From Saccharomycodes ludwigii (taxonomy: Eukaryota; Ascomycota; Saccharomycetes; Saccharomycodales; Saccharomycodaceae), in the NCBI RefSeq assembly GCF_020623625.1, contig NC_060205.1:613501-677500 (forward strand): DNA of 64,000 bases, given 5' to 3'. How positions within the stretch are numbered: position 1 is the stretch's first letter; every line of letters starts with the position of its first letter. Below, one piece after another: positions 16,552 through 26,872 of this stretch. A program made the translations under genes and the position numbers. Under the pieces are notes generated by a model that ran no database searches, had not been told where the DNA came from, and worked only from the letters and a program-made list of their open reading frames with translations.

Positions 16552-18768
16552 TCAAATTTTCCATCCTGGAAGCCATTTCAAATAAGCATACGCGGATGGA
16601 TTACCTTCCATACCTTGCGCAAATGGTGCAAAATATAAATAAGTGTATAAGCATCCACATAATAATAATAAGTACAATGGAACTCTAATAAATTTGTTCA
16701 ATTTTCCAAGAGAAAGATCTACAACATAGACAAAAACCAACATAGCAAAATATAGAGCTGGTAAATAGTGATGAACATACGTAACCCTTGCCATAATTAC
16801 AAATGGCAAGTAATGGAATGCCCAAGATATAAAAGGCATGATGCCTTTAATGAAAAAATCACTCGTGGTCTCTTGGCCAACTCTTAAAACTTGCCTCTTC
16901 CACAAAAGGTAGGACACAATAAAAATATTAACCAAAATGACCAACGATAAAGTAGATAGCCATGTATTGAATGGGGAGCCTAGCAAATAGTATCTAATGT
17001 CTATAGAGCTCCAGCCACAAAGTCTTAGTCCAATATGCAGCGTTGGCCATTCCCAGGCATCACTGGCTAAATTGTCATATTTGTCGTAATCAGGAACCAA
17101 CGCGTTGTTCGAAGACGCCATGGCATAATTGATTAAAACAAAATCTTCCCAAAAACTTGACTTAGGGACAACATAAGGCTTTTCAGGTGCCGGTAACTTT
17201 TCGTTTGTGTGATATTCAATGTTCCACCATGTCGATTTATCCTTTTTCATCCATGAATCCTTACAAACAATCTCGTTTTGATTAAACCCCCAATTAGGAT
17301 AAGTCAGCCCAGTGGTGGTTAAATAGCAGCCCAACTGTTTATGTCTTAGTCTGAAGTAGGTTGAAATTGGATGAAGAACATTTGGATCTTCTTCTGGATA
17401 ATCTGCATCACCAGGCTTCAATTGTTTAACAATTTCCACAACCCAGTCGTCCTTTTTATCACCAACAATTTCGCTACCATAGCCTGAAACTTCAAAGTTA
17501 CCCTTAGATACGTGTGAGGGGATTTCATGAGAATGTAGGTTACATCCCATGTTTACATGTGATAACCTGATCAAAGAACCATCATAAACGGGCCCATAAT
17601 TTTCTTCGCCATGTTCGGAACGTGGGTATTTAATAATCCAATCATTGTTGCTATCCATGTGGCCGTAACCGGTGACTTGATGTTGGTTTGAACCCTTAGG
17701 ATAAGTTTGGATATGTGAATGCAACAAGCTTGGACTCAAACCATGTGATCTGATGGTAACTTTGGATCCAAAGTAGACATCCCTTGGTGTGTTTGTGACA
17801 TCGATCTTAGACCCTTGTAAGTTAGCTTGGAACAATGAATTTGTAACGCCATCACCCTCTCCAGATTTATATAGCAAAGTAAAATGCACTCTGAAACAAA
17901 ATAAATAAACTAAAAAGGGAATAACAATTAGGTTAATAATTCTTAATAACCAATGTCTTGAATACTTTTTCCAAGTTAGAGTGGAATCACAATGATGTTG
18001 AAATAATTCCCAGACTGTGTAGACACCAACACTCGCAGTAACAAACAAGCCAACCCATTTAACAGAGCAGACACATCCAATGTTAATACCCGTCAGAAAT
18101 AGCCAAAGCCACCACTTTTTTGTCAATTGCTCTTTTCTTAATTTGTATAGTTTAACCATGCAATGATAAGTAGTAAAAGTGAAAAATAATAAAATAGAAT
18201 CTAGCAAAATAAATTTACTCAAGCACACGTATGTTAATTCGCAGCAAACCATTAAACTGATCAAATAAACCGTAAAAATGCTATTAAAATTTAATTCCTT
18301 AGCTGTAAAATAAGCAACTGGAGCACATAAAGCACCAAACACTGCGTTGAATTGTCTCATAGTTTTAAAATCCACATCATCTGGGTAGACGGCACCACTT
18401 TCAAAATTAAACTCTGTATTATTAAACCCTGCCAAATATTCGCTTAACCCGATTAACATTTTACCCAGAGGTGGATGAACATCATGGTAGAAATCATGTT
18501 TAATATAGTGTGCACCAAATTTTCCAAAATGAGCTTCATCCCAAACAACTTTTCTACTTTTGGCTATACCATCAAACCTTAGGTAAAAGGAAAGAAAAGT
18601 TATTAAAAGCGGGGCTACAATATCTCTAATTTTGATCAAGACATTCCTCTTAACGCTTCTATTTTCAGGTATCTCATCTCTTTTTTCTTCTTCATTAATG
18701 TATAAAGTTTCCTCTTTTATATTTTTCTGTTCATCCTTGAAAGGATCCTTCTTTTCCGTAGAACACAT
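16552..18768 (-). CDS. PMT6: Protein O-mannosyltransferase, PMT2 subfamily, probably Pmt6
   Basis: 738 residues (S. cerevisiae Pmt6 759). It has a cytosolic N terminus, then the catalytic loop VVWDEAHFGKFG with its Asp-Glu pair, HDVHPPLGKM, several transmembrane segments, the central MIR domains (LLHSHIQTYPKGSNQHQVTG, then the GCNLHSHEIPSHVS and GCYLTTTGLTYPNWGFNQ blocks) and a C-terminal membrane bundle with WAFHYLPFVIMARVTYVHHYLPAL. It transfers mannose from dolichol-phosphate-mannose to Ser/Thr in the ER. Sequence alone places it in the PMT2/3/6 group; the assignment to PMT6 rests on position between ELP2 and YPP1, as in S. cerevisiae. Confidence 0.88.
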   Translation of the reverse strand: MCSTEKKDPFKDEQKNIKEETLYINEEEKRDEIPENRSVKRNVLIKIRDIVAPLLITFLSFYLRFDGIAKSRKVVWDEAHFGKFGAHYIKHDFYHDVHPPLGKMLIGLSEYLAGFNNTEFNFESGAVYPDDVDFKTMRQFNAVFGALCAPVAYFTAKELNFNSIFTVYLISLMVCCELTYVCLSKFILLDSILLFFTFTTYHCMVKLYKLRKEQLTKKWWLWLFLTGINIGCVCSVKWVGLFVTASVGVYTVWELFQHHCDSTLTWKKYSRHWLLRIINLIVIPFLVYLFCFRVHFTLLYKSGEGDGVTNSLFQANLQGSKIDVTNTPRDVYFGSKVTIRSHGLSPSLLHSHIQTYPKGSNQHQVTGYGHMDSNNDWIIKYPRSEHGEENYGPVYDGSLIRLSHVNMGCNLHSHEIPSHVSKGNFEVSGYGSEIVGDKKDDWVVEIVKQLKPGDADYPEEDPNVLHPISTYFRLRHKQLGCYLTTTGLTYPNWGFNQNEIVCKDSWMKKDKSTWWNIEYHTNEKLPAPEKPYVVPKSSFWEDFVLINYAMASSNNALVPDYDKYDNLASDAWEWPTLHIGLRLCGWSSIDIRYYLLGSPFNTWLSTLSLVILVNIFIVSYLLWKRQVLRVGQETTSDFFIKGIMPFISWAFHYLPFVIMARVTYVHHYLPALYFAMLVFVYVVDLSLGKLNKFIRVPLYLLLLCGCLYTYLYFAPFAQGMEGNPSAYAYLKWLPGWKI

Positions 18769-19098
18769 TTGGTACGTGTTGGTATTAGGTTTTATCCCTT
18801 GAATATATATATTGATTTACTTCAATGCTTGAGGGAAAGGAAATTAAATAGCATTAGTTTCTATCATTTTAAAAAAAACAATACTGCGAAAGTATTTCTA
18901 TGAATGGAAAGTAAAAAGGACAACCTGTAATAAAGAAGAAAAGAAAAAAAAAGAAAGAAAGAAAAAAAAAAAAAAAATATTTGTAACCATATTTTTTCTT
19001 TCAGAAAAGCACGTAGATTTAACAATTTAAATACTATCTATTAAAAGAAAATGCTAGCGAAAAAAAAAAAAAAAATAAACATAATGGCACTACATTAA
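18769..19098. other. Intergenic PMT6-YPP1
   Basis: 330 bp with purine-rich runs (18930-18976) and A runs; PMT6 promoter and YPP1 3' region. Nothing else recognised. Confidence 0.6.
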
Positions 19099-21294
19099 TT
19101 AATACTTACAAAAATCTAATTCACGAATAGGCCTTTCTTCTTCAAATTTAACACAATTCCATAGTGCATTTTCATAGGACAAAGGATCATCATATTTTTC
19201 ATATATTTTCGATAAATACCACCATATTTCTGGCGAAATATATCCAGCTATACTTTTCTTAATGCAAGTTTCTAATCTTAAGTATAGATTGGCAATCAAG
19301 GAATTATCGCACTTAGCATCCTCAACTGTTTCAAATGCCAATTCAGCAAATCCTATCAATGCCTCTGTGTTTACCGGATCATGATAAAAACATGCTTCAA
19401 ATTCATCCAACGATTTTTTTAAATAGCCCTTAGCTATATTATGATTTAAATTCTTAAAATCAGCACCTTCAACTGCTTCAGACTCTTTTACTGCTTCCTT
19501 GGCATCTTGTACACTACCATCTTTTATATACAAATTGGCAGTAAATAACCAGATGTATTGTAAAAGATACTCTTTGCTATGTTTTATGGAATGTTTTGAA
19601 TGATCATCATTAAAGAGACTAGAATATAATTCAAAGACTTCGGGTAACATTTCCAAAGCATCTTTGACGCCAAACATTTCATGAACCAAGCTTAGCTGGG
19701 TTAATTTCAACTGCATAAATTGCCATTTATCCCTGTAAGTTAATTTATTTTGCTCTTCCTTCATGGCTTCCAATACAGAGCAGGCAATTTTAAAAGAATT
19801 TTCCTTGTTTTCCTGGACACTTTCTAGCAGACATAACAGATGCCAGCTTGAATAACTATGCTCCGGATATTTATTCAATATTTTTGTTTTTAGGAACTTT
19901 ATTGAACTTGTGGTGCATTGCTGTCTTGCTAGACAGTACGCATACTCAAAATATAAGTCTAGGTTTGATTCAATGGCAGAAGATACAGATATAGCATTCC
20001 CCAAGTAGGCCAATAGTGTTTTAGATATAAATGAATCTACATCATTGAAGAATATAAAATAAAGTGAACGCCAGGAAGATATTAGAATTAAAGATAACAA
20101 AACTGGCAAAACAATGTATTCTGATCTGAGTTTTAGTTCGCCAACTTCATCCTCTTGGTGAGTTGTAGCAGCAGTTATTAATTCTAAGTTGTAGTATTCG
20201 TAGAAATCACACAATAAATCATATAATTGTAAAGAATATTTGCGTTTTGTTTCTTCTTTACTAAAAATTGTTGTATTACCCAAAACAAACTTATACAAAT
20301 TAATTATTGCTACAATATCCAAGTATTTTCTTTCATTTAGTTCGTAATATTTCTTATTGTATGTCAAAAAATTCACAAAACTCAGTTCAGATCTCTTTTT
20401 CCCATCATGAATAGTGTTGGTGCCTGTATCAGTGAATTTACCATAAAAAATCGTTGCTGCGTATGAGATACTAATACTATGGAAAGTCTTTTCATATCCA
20501 GCAATAAAAAAGGCTTCCCAGTCTTTACCCTTGGTGATGTTGTCAGTTTTTTCGAAAAAGTCACCTAATATTTCAAAAAAAAGTTCTAATTTATGGTCGT
20601 TTGATTGATTCGCCTGAGGGAACTCTATATTTTTTATTATTGAGTGTCCAACCTCCAATAGTTGCGATTCTTTAATAGTTGTGTTTAATACGCCGTTGTA
20701 AACCGAAATAAGATTGTTAGTGCTCACTTTCAGTGGGTAGTCAAGCAAAATTCGATTGAAATAGAACAAACTCATTGAATCAGTTCTCAATGGAATATCA
20801 TTAAAAATTCCGTCATTATTATTTGTAGATGATGTATTTTTTTGTAGCTTTGACAAATAATAAAACTTTTCTAAATCTAACAATCTTTTAAACCTAAGAA
20901 AAATTCTTGTTAGGCCTTTTGAATCAATATTACGATTGGTGTCGGATAAATAATCAAAGCTTTGTTTTGGTTGATTCAAATAAAAGTGGCATATACCTAG
21001 GATATTGGTTAAAATTATTCTCGGTAATTGGTTTAATTTTGAGTCATTGGTGATAGTGACGGTATCGTGAGAAAATTCGTCAAATAAGCGCATGGTTTCA
21101 GATAAAATGACACTAAAAACATTATTGTAATCTTGATTATTACTGTCATTTAATATCAAAATATGGAAATGCAGCCTGTAATATAAATCTAAGACTTGGT
21201 CCATTAATAAATCATTTGTTTTACGAGGTTGTGAACCTAGTAAGATTAGCTCCAACGCTCTTTCAATAACATCATGTATCTTTTCTTGGGTCAT
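19099..21294 (-). CDS. YPP1: Ypp1, TPR-type scaffold of the PI4-kinase Stt4 complex
   Basis: 731 residues (S. cerevisiae Ypp1 817), an all-helical protein of TPR-like pairs, most clearly in the C-terminal third (EYLLQYIWLFTANLYIKDGS, then FYHDPVNTEALIGFAELAFE). The end, with ENALWNCVKFEEERP, fits the family. In S. cerevisiae Ypp1 (the TTC7 homolog) recruits Stt4 to the plasma membrane with Efr3 to make PI4P. Overall similarity is modest, so the call leans on the conserved gene order YPP1-PMT6-ELP2 with the same relative strands. Confidence 0.85.
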   Translation of the reverse strand: MTQEKIHDVIERALELILLGSQPRKTNDLLMDQVLDLYYRLHFHILILNDSNNQDYNNVFSVILSETMRLFDEFSHDTVTITNDSKLNQLPRIILTNILGICHFYLNQPKQSFDYLSDTNRNIDSKGLTRIFLRFKRLLDLEKFYYLSKLQKNTSSTNNNDGIFNDIPLRTDSMSLFYFNRILLDYPLKVSTNNLISVYNGVLNTTIKESQLLEVGHSIIKNIEFPQANQSNDHKLELFFEILGDFFEKTDNITKGKDWEAFFIAGYEKTFHSISISYAATIFYGKFTDTGTNTIHDGKKRSELSFVNFLTYNKKYYELNERKYLDIVAIINLYKFVLGNTTIFSKEETKRKYSLQLYDLLCDFYEYYNLELITAATTHQEDEVGELKLRSEYIVLPVLLSLILISSWRSLYFIFFNDVDSFISKTLLAYLGNAISVSSAIESNLDLYFEYAYCLARQQCTTSSIKFLKTKILNKYPEHSYSSWHLLCLLESVQENKENSFKIACSVLEAMKEEQNKLTYRDKWQFMQLKLTQLSLVHEMFGVKDALEMLPEVFELYSSLFNDDHSKHSIKHSKEYLLQYIWLFTANLYIKDGSVQDAKEAVKESEAVEGADFKNLNHNIAKGYLKKSLDEFEACFYHDPVNTEALIGFAELAFETVEDAKCDNSLIANLYLRLETCIKKSIAGYISPEIWWYLSKIYEKYDDPLSYENALWNCVKFEEERPIRELDFCKY

Positions 21295-21664
21295 TAGCTT
21301 ATAATATTTTATAGCTTGCTTTTGTTTTGGAGATATTGGATCAAACCCTATGTGTGTTTAATATATTTCTTTTTCTACTCCTATAAGCTATTCTAGTGAA
21401 TGTATGTTTTTATATTAATTTTCAATTAGCAAAAGCAAGATTTTTTTTATTGAGGGGAAGAAAAGAAGAAAAGAGAAAAAGAAAAAAAAAAAAAAAGCTT
21501 CAAGTTCATATATCGTTTTCTACGAAATATTACATAATAACGTAAAAATAATATTAGATGACCCAAATCTAAAAAGAGCCCAATGTGATAATTCCAAATG
21601 CCCAAAATAGTTTAATAATCTATAATTCTCCTAATAAAATGTTAGTCTTCAGCACATTTTTATT
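21295..21664. other. Intergenic YPP1-YNG2
   Basis: 370 bp, AT-rich with a purine run at 21460-21496; YPP1 promoter and YNG2 3' region. No other signal seen. Confidence 0.6.
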
Positions 21665-22651
21665 TCAAGATTTTCTCTTTTTATTCAAAGCTTCTTGTTT
21701 GCACTCGGGACAATACCATTTCCCCTTTGGAGGTTCAGTCAAATTTACGCACCCATAATGAAACCATTCATATTTACAATGCTCACCGTCGCAGGCAACC
21801 ATCTCACCATAGGAAACGTTTTGGCAAAAGCAATACAATTTCTTATCATCATCTTCCTCATCACGCCCATTTATTCCTGTTGTTCCCGATCCACCAGCAA
21901 ATAGAGCATCATCCAGTAACAGCGTTGTTGCATTCCCATTACTTTTAATCTTTTTTGCCAGCGAAGAAGTGCCAGACGGCCTTTGTTGTTGACTCATTAA
22001 TGAAGTGGACGTGTTTTTCTTGTGCTTTTTCCTATCCCCTTTCACTTGTTTCTTCAATGAGCCCCTTTTCCGACTAGTTGTGATATCAGTTTCGTCGTAA
22101 TCCGAATAGTCTGAATACGCTTTGCCACTATTACTTCTACCATTTAATAAATTTTGACGATAACGACTATCCATCTCATCTTCTGTGTCCATCACACCAT
22201 TGCGCTTTGCTAGCAAAGCAGTTGCTGCCAGTTCTTTTTCTTCTTCTTCTTTAATAGAGAATTCTGGTTCTGCTAATAATCCATCAGAAGATAATATTTC
22301 CATACCTTTTTGTAAAGTGGATAAATGTTCGGATACCAAGTACAGCAATGTATTGGATAATATATTTTTCCGTTCCTGTAATTTTAGACATCTTTTATAT
22401 TCTTCTTCTATTTCTTTATTTAACTGTAGTTCATTTGGATGTGGTGAGGATACAGCCATTCCTGTTGTTGAATTATTATCTTTTTGTTTAACATGCTTTT
22501 GTAGAACAAGGTCTTTGCTTTCTATGTTGTTTCTTAAAGCTAATATTTCTTTATCTTTGTATCGAAGTTCATTTAAAATGAATTTAAATTCCTCTTCTAA
22601 ATTTGATATATCTGATACGGTCTGTTCCAATAGAGTACTTGGATCATTCAT
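21665..22651 (-). CDS. YNG2: Yng2, ING-family subunit of the NuA4 histone acetyltransferase
   Basis: 328 residues (S. cerevisiae Yng2 282). The N terminus MNDPSTLLEQTVSDISNLEEEF matches Yng2 (rather than Pho23 or Yng1) and begins the helical ING domain (about 1-110). A low-complexity, basic middle (about 150-265) is longer than in S. cerevisiae. The PHD finger at about 271-320 has its C4HC3 ligands (LYCFCQNVSYGEMVACDG, then CKYEWFHYGCV and WYCPEC) and the aromatic residues that bind H3K4me3, followed by a basic tail. It is the ortholog of YHR090C and lies next to FCF1, a YDR-side gene. Confidence 0.95.
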   Translation of the reverse strand: MNDPSTLLEQTVSDISNLEEEFKFILNELRYKDKEILALRNNIESKDLVLQKHVKQKDNNSTTGMAVSSPHPNELQLNKEIEEEYKRCLKLQERKNILSNTLLYLVSEHLSTLQKGMEILSSDGLLAEPEFSIKEEEEKELAATALLAKRNGVMDTEDEMDSRYRQNLLNGRSNSGKAYSDYSDYDETDITTSRKRGSLKKQVKGDRKKHKKNTSTSLMSQQQRPSGTSSLAKKIKSNGNATTLLLDDALFAGGSGTTGINGRDEEDDDKKLYCFCQNVSYGEMVACDGEHCKYEWFHYGCVNLTEPPKGKWYCPECKQEALNKKRKS

Positions 22652-22901
22652 GTTTGTTTAATGATTTTATTCTTGTTTAATTTTTAATTTCTAATGCTGA
22701 ATTTGTTTGTCTTGGTAATTTCAAACAAAAAAAAAATATTTATATATTAATAAATAAAGCTCGCCACGATTTATGTACCAACTATAATAACAAAATACCG
22801 TACATCGCGATCTTTTTGCTTTCCAGCCATTTAATTATTTTTAAATTATACAACGACCATGCTAAAGATCAATTGCACATCCAGCAATCCAAAGCAAGAA
22901 A

Positions 22902-22940
<39 letters not shown>

Positions 22941-23028
22941 TTTAAAATAGAATTATTAAACAAATAATATACAAAAATGCCGCATATATTAAATAACAGA
23001 ATAGTACCATATTCCTCATTATATCATA
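22652..23028. other. Intergenic YNG2-FCF1 with (TA)n
   Basis: 377 bp holding a (TA)n tract at 22905-22932 and short T runs. YNG2 promoter and FCF1 3' region; no gene recognised. Confidence 0.65.
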
Positions 23029-23607
23029 TTAAAAAACATCTGGTAATTTTTCAATAACATAAGAATGTCCACCAACACTCATTAATGGAATACCAGGAAC
23101 TTTCCTTATACGCTGTTTTAAAGCAGCATCGTTAGTAGCTACAATGTAACATTTGTGTTGCATTACACGATGAACTAAACAATCATCTGCATAAGTACCT
23201 CTATGTGAACAACTTAATCTTTTAATTCTTGGGTCTCTGGCTAATTTCAAGGCGATTCTATATTTAGGTCCTAATTTTTCCAATTCAGCCATAACACAAT
23301 CAGTAATCATTGGGACACATTTGGCCAAAAGACAGTCCATCATTCCTTTAACAATATCGATTTTTTTTTGGATAGAAAAATTGATGAAATTTGTATCTAT
23401 GAGCACTTGGTATGGTGGTCTTATGGCTTGATTATATTGGAAAAACAATGCGCTGGATACTTGTGGTACACTTCTGGTTAATTCTGGATCATTTTTCGTT
23501 TTATCTTTCGATAATACTTCTTTATTGGCTTTTAATCTTAAATCTTTTTTATTATTTAATGTACGCTTCATTAAACCAAACTTCCTCGTCTTTTTAGCTT
23601 TCCCCAT
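23029..23607 (-). CDS. FCF1: Fcf1, PIN-domain ribosome biogenesis factor
   Basis: 192 residues, nearly identical to S. cerevisiae Fcf1 (189) except in the linker near residue 35. The PIN domain has LIDTNFINFS, MADC-type TDCVMAELEKLG, GTYADDCLVHR and VATNDAALKQR, carrying the expected acidic residues. It is an SSU-processome component needed for early 18S pre-rRNA cleavages in the nucleolus. It is tandem with YNG2 and separated from the arginyl-tRNA synthetase gene by a tRNA-Ser gene. Confidence 0.98.
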   Translation of the reverse strand: MGKAKKTRKFGLMKRTLNNKKDLRLKANKEVLSKDKTKNDPELTRSVPQVSSALFFQYNQAIRPPYQVLIDTNFINFSIQKKIDIVKGMMDCLLAKCVPMITDCVMAELEKLGPKYRIALKLARDPRIKRLSCSHRGTYADDCLVHRVMQHKCYIVATNDAALKQRIRKVPGIPLMSVGGHSYVIEKLPDVF

Positions 23608-23980
23608 GGCTGATTCTTGGTTTTTATTGGTCTGGATTGGTTCTTAATGTTTATTTGTCTATTTATGATTTAATCAAATATTTTTGAAAGAGTAAAAGAA
23701 AAAAAAAAAAAAAAATTACTTTTCCATTTCTCATCACAGGTAACAACAATACTTCAATTTAAAGTTAGAAAAAGAAAAGATAGAAAAAAAAAAGAAAAGA
23801 GAAGAAAAGATAAAGAAAAAAGGAAAATAAAAAAAAAAAAAAAAAAAAAAAATAAAAAAAAAAAGGCGACTATAACAATTGTTGTAATTGTCAAAGTAAT
23901 CAATGAGCCATCTAACACATAGACTATAAAATAATAATAATTAAAAATTAAAAATTAAAAAAAAATATCTATAATAATAT
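23608..23980. other. Intergenic FCF1 upstream region
   Basis: About 370 bp, dominated by purine runs (23695-23715, 23766-23862) on the plus strand. Likely the FCF1 promoter; no specific site recognised. Confidence 0.6.
23957..23965 (-). terminator. RNA polymerase III terminator of tRNA-Ser
   Basis: A9 on the plus strand, T9 on the transcribed sense, 15 bases past the tRNA 3' end. Confidence 0.8.
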
Positions 23981-24076
23981 CGTCACAGACAGGATTCGAA
24001 CCTGCGCAGGTAAAACCCAATGCCTAACCATCAAATAAATAGCAGGGCATCGCCTTAACCACTCGGCCACTGGGAC
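23981..24076 (-). tRNA. tRNA-Ser(GCT) with a 14-base intron
   Basis: Minus strand, 96 bases, 82 after splicing. It starts GTCCCAGTGGCCGAGTGG, has anticodon GCT (plus-strand 24041-24043), a long variable arm typical of class II tRNA, and T arm GCAGG-TTCGAAT-CCTGT. The intron occupies 24026-24039, one base 3' of the anticodon, the canonical position. The acceptor stem as written contains one C:U opposition at pair 4:69. The mature sequence closely resembles S. cerevisiae tRNA-Ser(GCT), which also has an intron. Confidence 0.96.
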
Positions 24077-24898
24077 AGTCAACTACGAAGTATCGTAAGC
24101 GTAACTCAGGATTAGTTGTAATAATTACGGGTTCGGATTATGGTAATTAATTTCTTGTTCTATTTTGGTCTTTACATATTATAATAATAATATATAATAA
24201 AGATTATTTAAAACTATAACTTAAATACTTTTGATGAATAACTCGATAATAAATCATCTCTTTATATATGATTTATTTTCACATTTATATTTGATGTTCA
24301 TATTAATCTTTTCTAATGTTTCTATTAATCTTTTCTAATGTTTCTATTAATCTTTTCTAATGTTTCTATTAATCTTTTCTAATGTTTCCATTAATCTTTT
24401 CTTGCGGCCGTCTCCGTATGTTCGGTTGTAATATGTGTTCATTTGGTTTCATATTACGACACGAAGTAAATATCGTCGCACACCATATAAATGGTGAAAT
24501 ATAGTTATTAAACTGATTTAATATTTTATTTATAACAAGACAGATGTAATAGTTTTGTCGCTTGATCTTTCTTATATATTCTGAACTAATAAAACTATAG
24601 TTTATATATTGATCAAATAATTTCATGGTTGATTTCTCTTTATATATATCATTTATTTTCATTTTCTTGTTTGTCATATGCATTATTTTTTTTTTTTCCA
24701 AGGTTTGTTTCTCGTCTGTTAAGAGAGCTTCCTTCTTGAGATGATTTGTTCACTGATTTATTCTAAAGCAGATGAAGTTATTTTTTTTTTTTTTTTTTTA
24801 CGTATTATGTATACATAGGGATATTGATAGTGTATATATAAATTTACAATAAATGATTTATTTTTTTTTATTTTTTTTTATTTTTTTTTATTTTTTTT
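24077..24898. other. Intergenic tRNA-Ser to RRS1
   Basis: About 820 bp without a credible gene. It contains the 22-bp tandem repeat at 24301-24402 and, next to the RRS1 stop, a run of four to five 9-base TTTTTTTTA-type units (24858-24899). No LTR or transposon remnant is visible although tRNA flanks are favoured targets. Confidence 0.65.
24301..24402. repeat. 22-bp tandem repeat, about 4.6 copies
   Basis: Unit TATTAATCTTTTCTAATGTTTC starts at 24301, 24323, 24345 and 24367 with a final partial, slightly changed copy from 24389. The first four copies are identical. It ends directly before a small GC-rich patch (GCGGCCG). Confidence 0.9.
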
Positions 24899-26872
24899 TC
24901 ACATTCTATCAACCGGAGTCAACCCTAATAAGCGCATACCGTTGTTTAATACTTGACGAGCAGCACTGTATAAGGCCAAACGAGCAGTAGCCAATGGTTT
25001 TTCCTGACCAGCAACCCATAAAACATCATAACAAGAAGATACCTGGTGAGTTAATTTGAATAAATAAGTAACAACAGTGGCCGGTTCATGAGTCTTCAAA
25101 GCATTTCTCAAAACATCTGGATATTGTGCTAACAAACGAATTAGAGTGTTAGCAGCTTCTTCGGTCAATAAGGAATAGTCAGCATTAACTATATCATGTT
25201 CAGTGATATTGCTGGCATTTCTTTCGACAGATCTTAAACGAGAATGAGCATATTGTAAGTATGGGCCAGTATCACCTTCAAAAGACAACATTCTTTCCCA
25301 TTTGAATTCATAATTATTAATACGTTTAGATTGCATATCTTGAATCATAACAGCAGAAATACCAACCAAATCGGCAACTTCTTCAGGGTTTTCAATTTGT
25401 TTATATTTTTCCTCATTCTTTTTCATAACTTCATGCATCTTATCTTTAGTTTCTTCTAAAATGTTATCTAAGAATACAACGGTACCTTTTCTAGTAGACA
25501 TGCCTTGAACCATACCAAAGTTAACGTGCTGTAAGTCTTTGGCCCATTCAAACCCCATTTGTTTCAAAATCTCAAAAAATTGTGCTGTATGTAAATCTTG
25601 TTGAGCAGCAATAACATAAATCATCTTATCAAATTTATACTTTTCATGACGATCCATAGCAGCACCAACATCTCTGGTTATATACAAAGTAGTACCGTCA
25701 GATTTTTGAACAATGGTCTTACCTAATTTTTTGTTGAATTTAGTCAAATCAATTAATAAAGCACCTTTGTCCTCATGAATCAAGTCTTTTTCCTTGAAAA
25801 TTTCTAGAGCGTTTTCCATCTTTTCCTTTGGAACTTGAGATTCACCAGAATACACATCATATTTAATATTTAGACGAGCATAGGTGTTTATATATTTTTT
25901 AATGGATAAGTTACGGAATCTTTCCCATAACTTTAAGGCATCAGCATCGCCATCTTCCATTTTCTTGAAATAGGCACGGGCTTTACCATTGGTTGACTCG
26001 GACTCTGGTAAAGAAGCATCTTCGGCCTCTATATCCTTGTTAACACGAACATAAACTTCAAACAAATGATTGATCGGATCTTTAGTTAAGGCTTCTTCAC
26101 TGCCGTATCTTTCAAACCCCACAGCTAATAAACCAAATTGTTTGCCCCAATCACCCAAATAATTCATTCTAATAACATCCCAGCCTAGTTTTTCATAAAG
26201 ATTAGATAAAAACCCACCAATAATGGTAGAACGTAAATGGCCTGCATGGAAAGGTTTAGCAATATTTGGGGAAGAAAATTCAATCAACACTTTTTTGTTT
26301 TCGACCAATTTAGCGGCACCATACTCTTCCTTTCTCTTTAAAATGTCTGGAGTGACAATTTTGAACAAAAATTCTGGATTAAAGAAAAATTGAAGGAATG
26401 GACCATTACTTTCAACTTTAGATAGAAATTCGCCCAATGGGAACTTTTCAGCCCATTCTACAGCCAAATCTTTTGGATTTTTGCCCTTAACACGCAATCT
26501 TGGGACTGGGATTAACAAGTCCCCTCTAGATAATGTGTTTGTCCATTCTAAAGCTGGGAAAATCAAAGAAACATCAATTCCAGAGATTTTGTGTAATTCC
26601 TGGGTGATGTAGTCTCTCATTAAATCAACAACGTTGACATCTGGATGAGAGTTTTCGTAAACTGTTGGTTCTTGAATGTTTAGCTTCGATAAAGCTGTTG
26701 TGATGTTTTGGGTAGTAGTAGAACTCATACTATAATGTTTACTATTATTGGCAATATTAATATTGACTTTTAATCTTGTTGTTATTATGCTTGGGTACCA
26801 ATACTTTGGATGATAAGAATAAATAACTTTCCTAATGGAAAACAATGGAAAATTAGGTTTAAACCAAAACAT
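24899..26872 (-). CDS. RRS1: Arginyl-tRNA synthetase with mitochondrial leader and internal cytosolic start
   Basis: 657 residues from the first ATG. From Met49 (ATG at 26728) the protein aligns end to end with the S. cerevisiae cytosolic enzyme YDR341C (607 residues). Class I signatures are present: HAGH in PFHAGHLRST, and MSTRKG in place of KMSKS, plus the C-terminal anticodon-binding domain. Residues 1-48 are rich in Lys, Arg, Tyr and Ser with no acidic residue, as in a mitochondrial presequence. The first ATG has T at -3 (weak), the second A at -3 (good), a layout that allows leaky scanning. S. cerevisiae uses two duplicated genes, YDR341C and MSR1 (YHR091C), for the two compartments; this locus matches both. 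Confidence 0.96.
   Translation of the reverse strand: MFWFKPNFPLFSIRKVIYSYHPKYWYPSIITTRLKVNINIANNSKHYSMSSTTTQNITTALSKLNIQEPTVYENSHPDVNVVDLMRDYITQELHKISGIDVSLIFPALEWTNTLSRGDLLIPVPRLRVKGKNPKDLAVEWAEKFPLGEFLSKVESNGPFLQFFFNPEFLFKIVTPDILKRKEEYGAAKLVENKKVLIEFSSPNIAKPFHAGHLRSTIIGGFLSNLYEKLGWDVIRMNYLGDWGKQFGLLAVGFERYGSEEALTKDPINHLFEVYVRVNKDIEAEDASLPESESTNGKARAYFKKMEDGDADALKLWERFRNLSIKKYINTYARLNIKYDVYSGESQVPKEKMENALEIFKEKDLIHEDKGALLIDLTKFNKKLGKTIVQKSDGTTLYITRDVGAAMDRHEKYKFDKMIYVIAAQQDLHTAQFFEILKQMGFEWAKDLQHVNFGMVQGMSTRKGTVVFLDNILEETKDKMHEVMKKNEEKYKQIENPEEVADLVGISAVMIQDMQSKRINNYEFKWERMLSFEGDTGPYLQYAHSRLRSVERNASNITEHDIVNADYSLLTEEAANTLIRLLAQYPDVLRNALKTHEPATVVTYLFKLTHQVSSCYDVLWVAGQEKPLATARLALYSAARQVLNNGMRLLGLTPVDRM

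Noticed and set aside
24369-24701. 110-codon minus-strand frame between tRNA-Ser and RRS1
   Set aside because: AT-rich composition, runs into the tandem repeat, no domain or family resemblance.
24077-24898. LTR or transposon remnant in the flank of tRNA-Ser
   Set aside because: No terminal repeat, target-site duplication or element-like coding sequence seen there or near tRNA-Lys.
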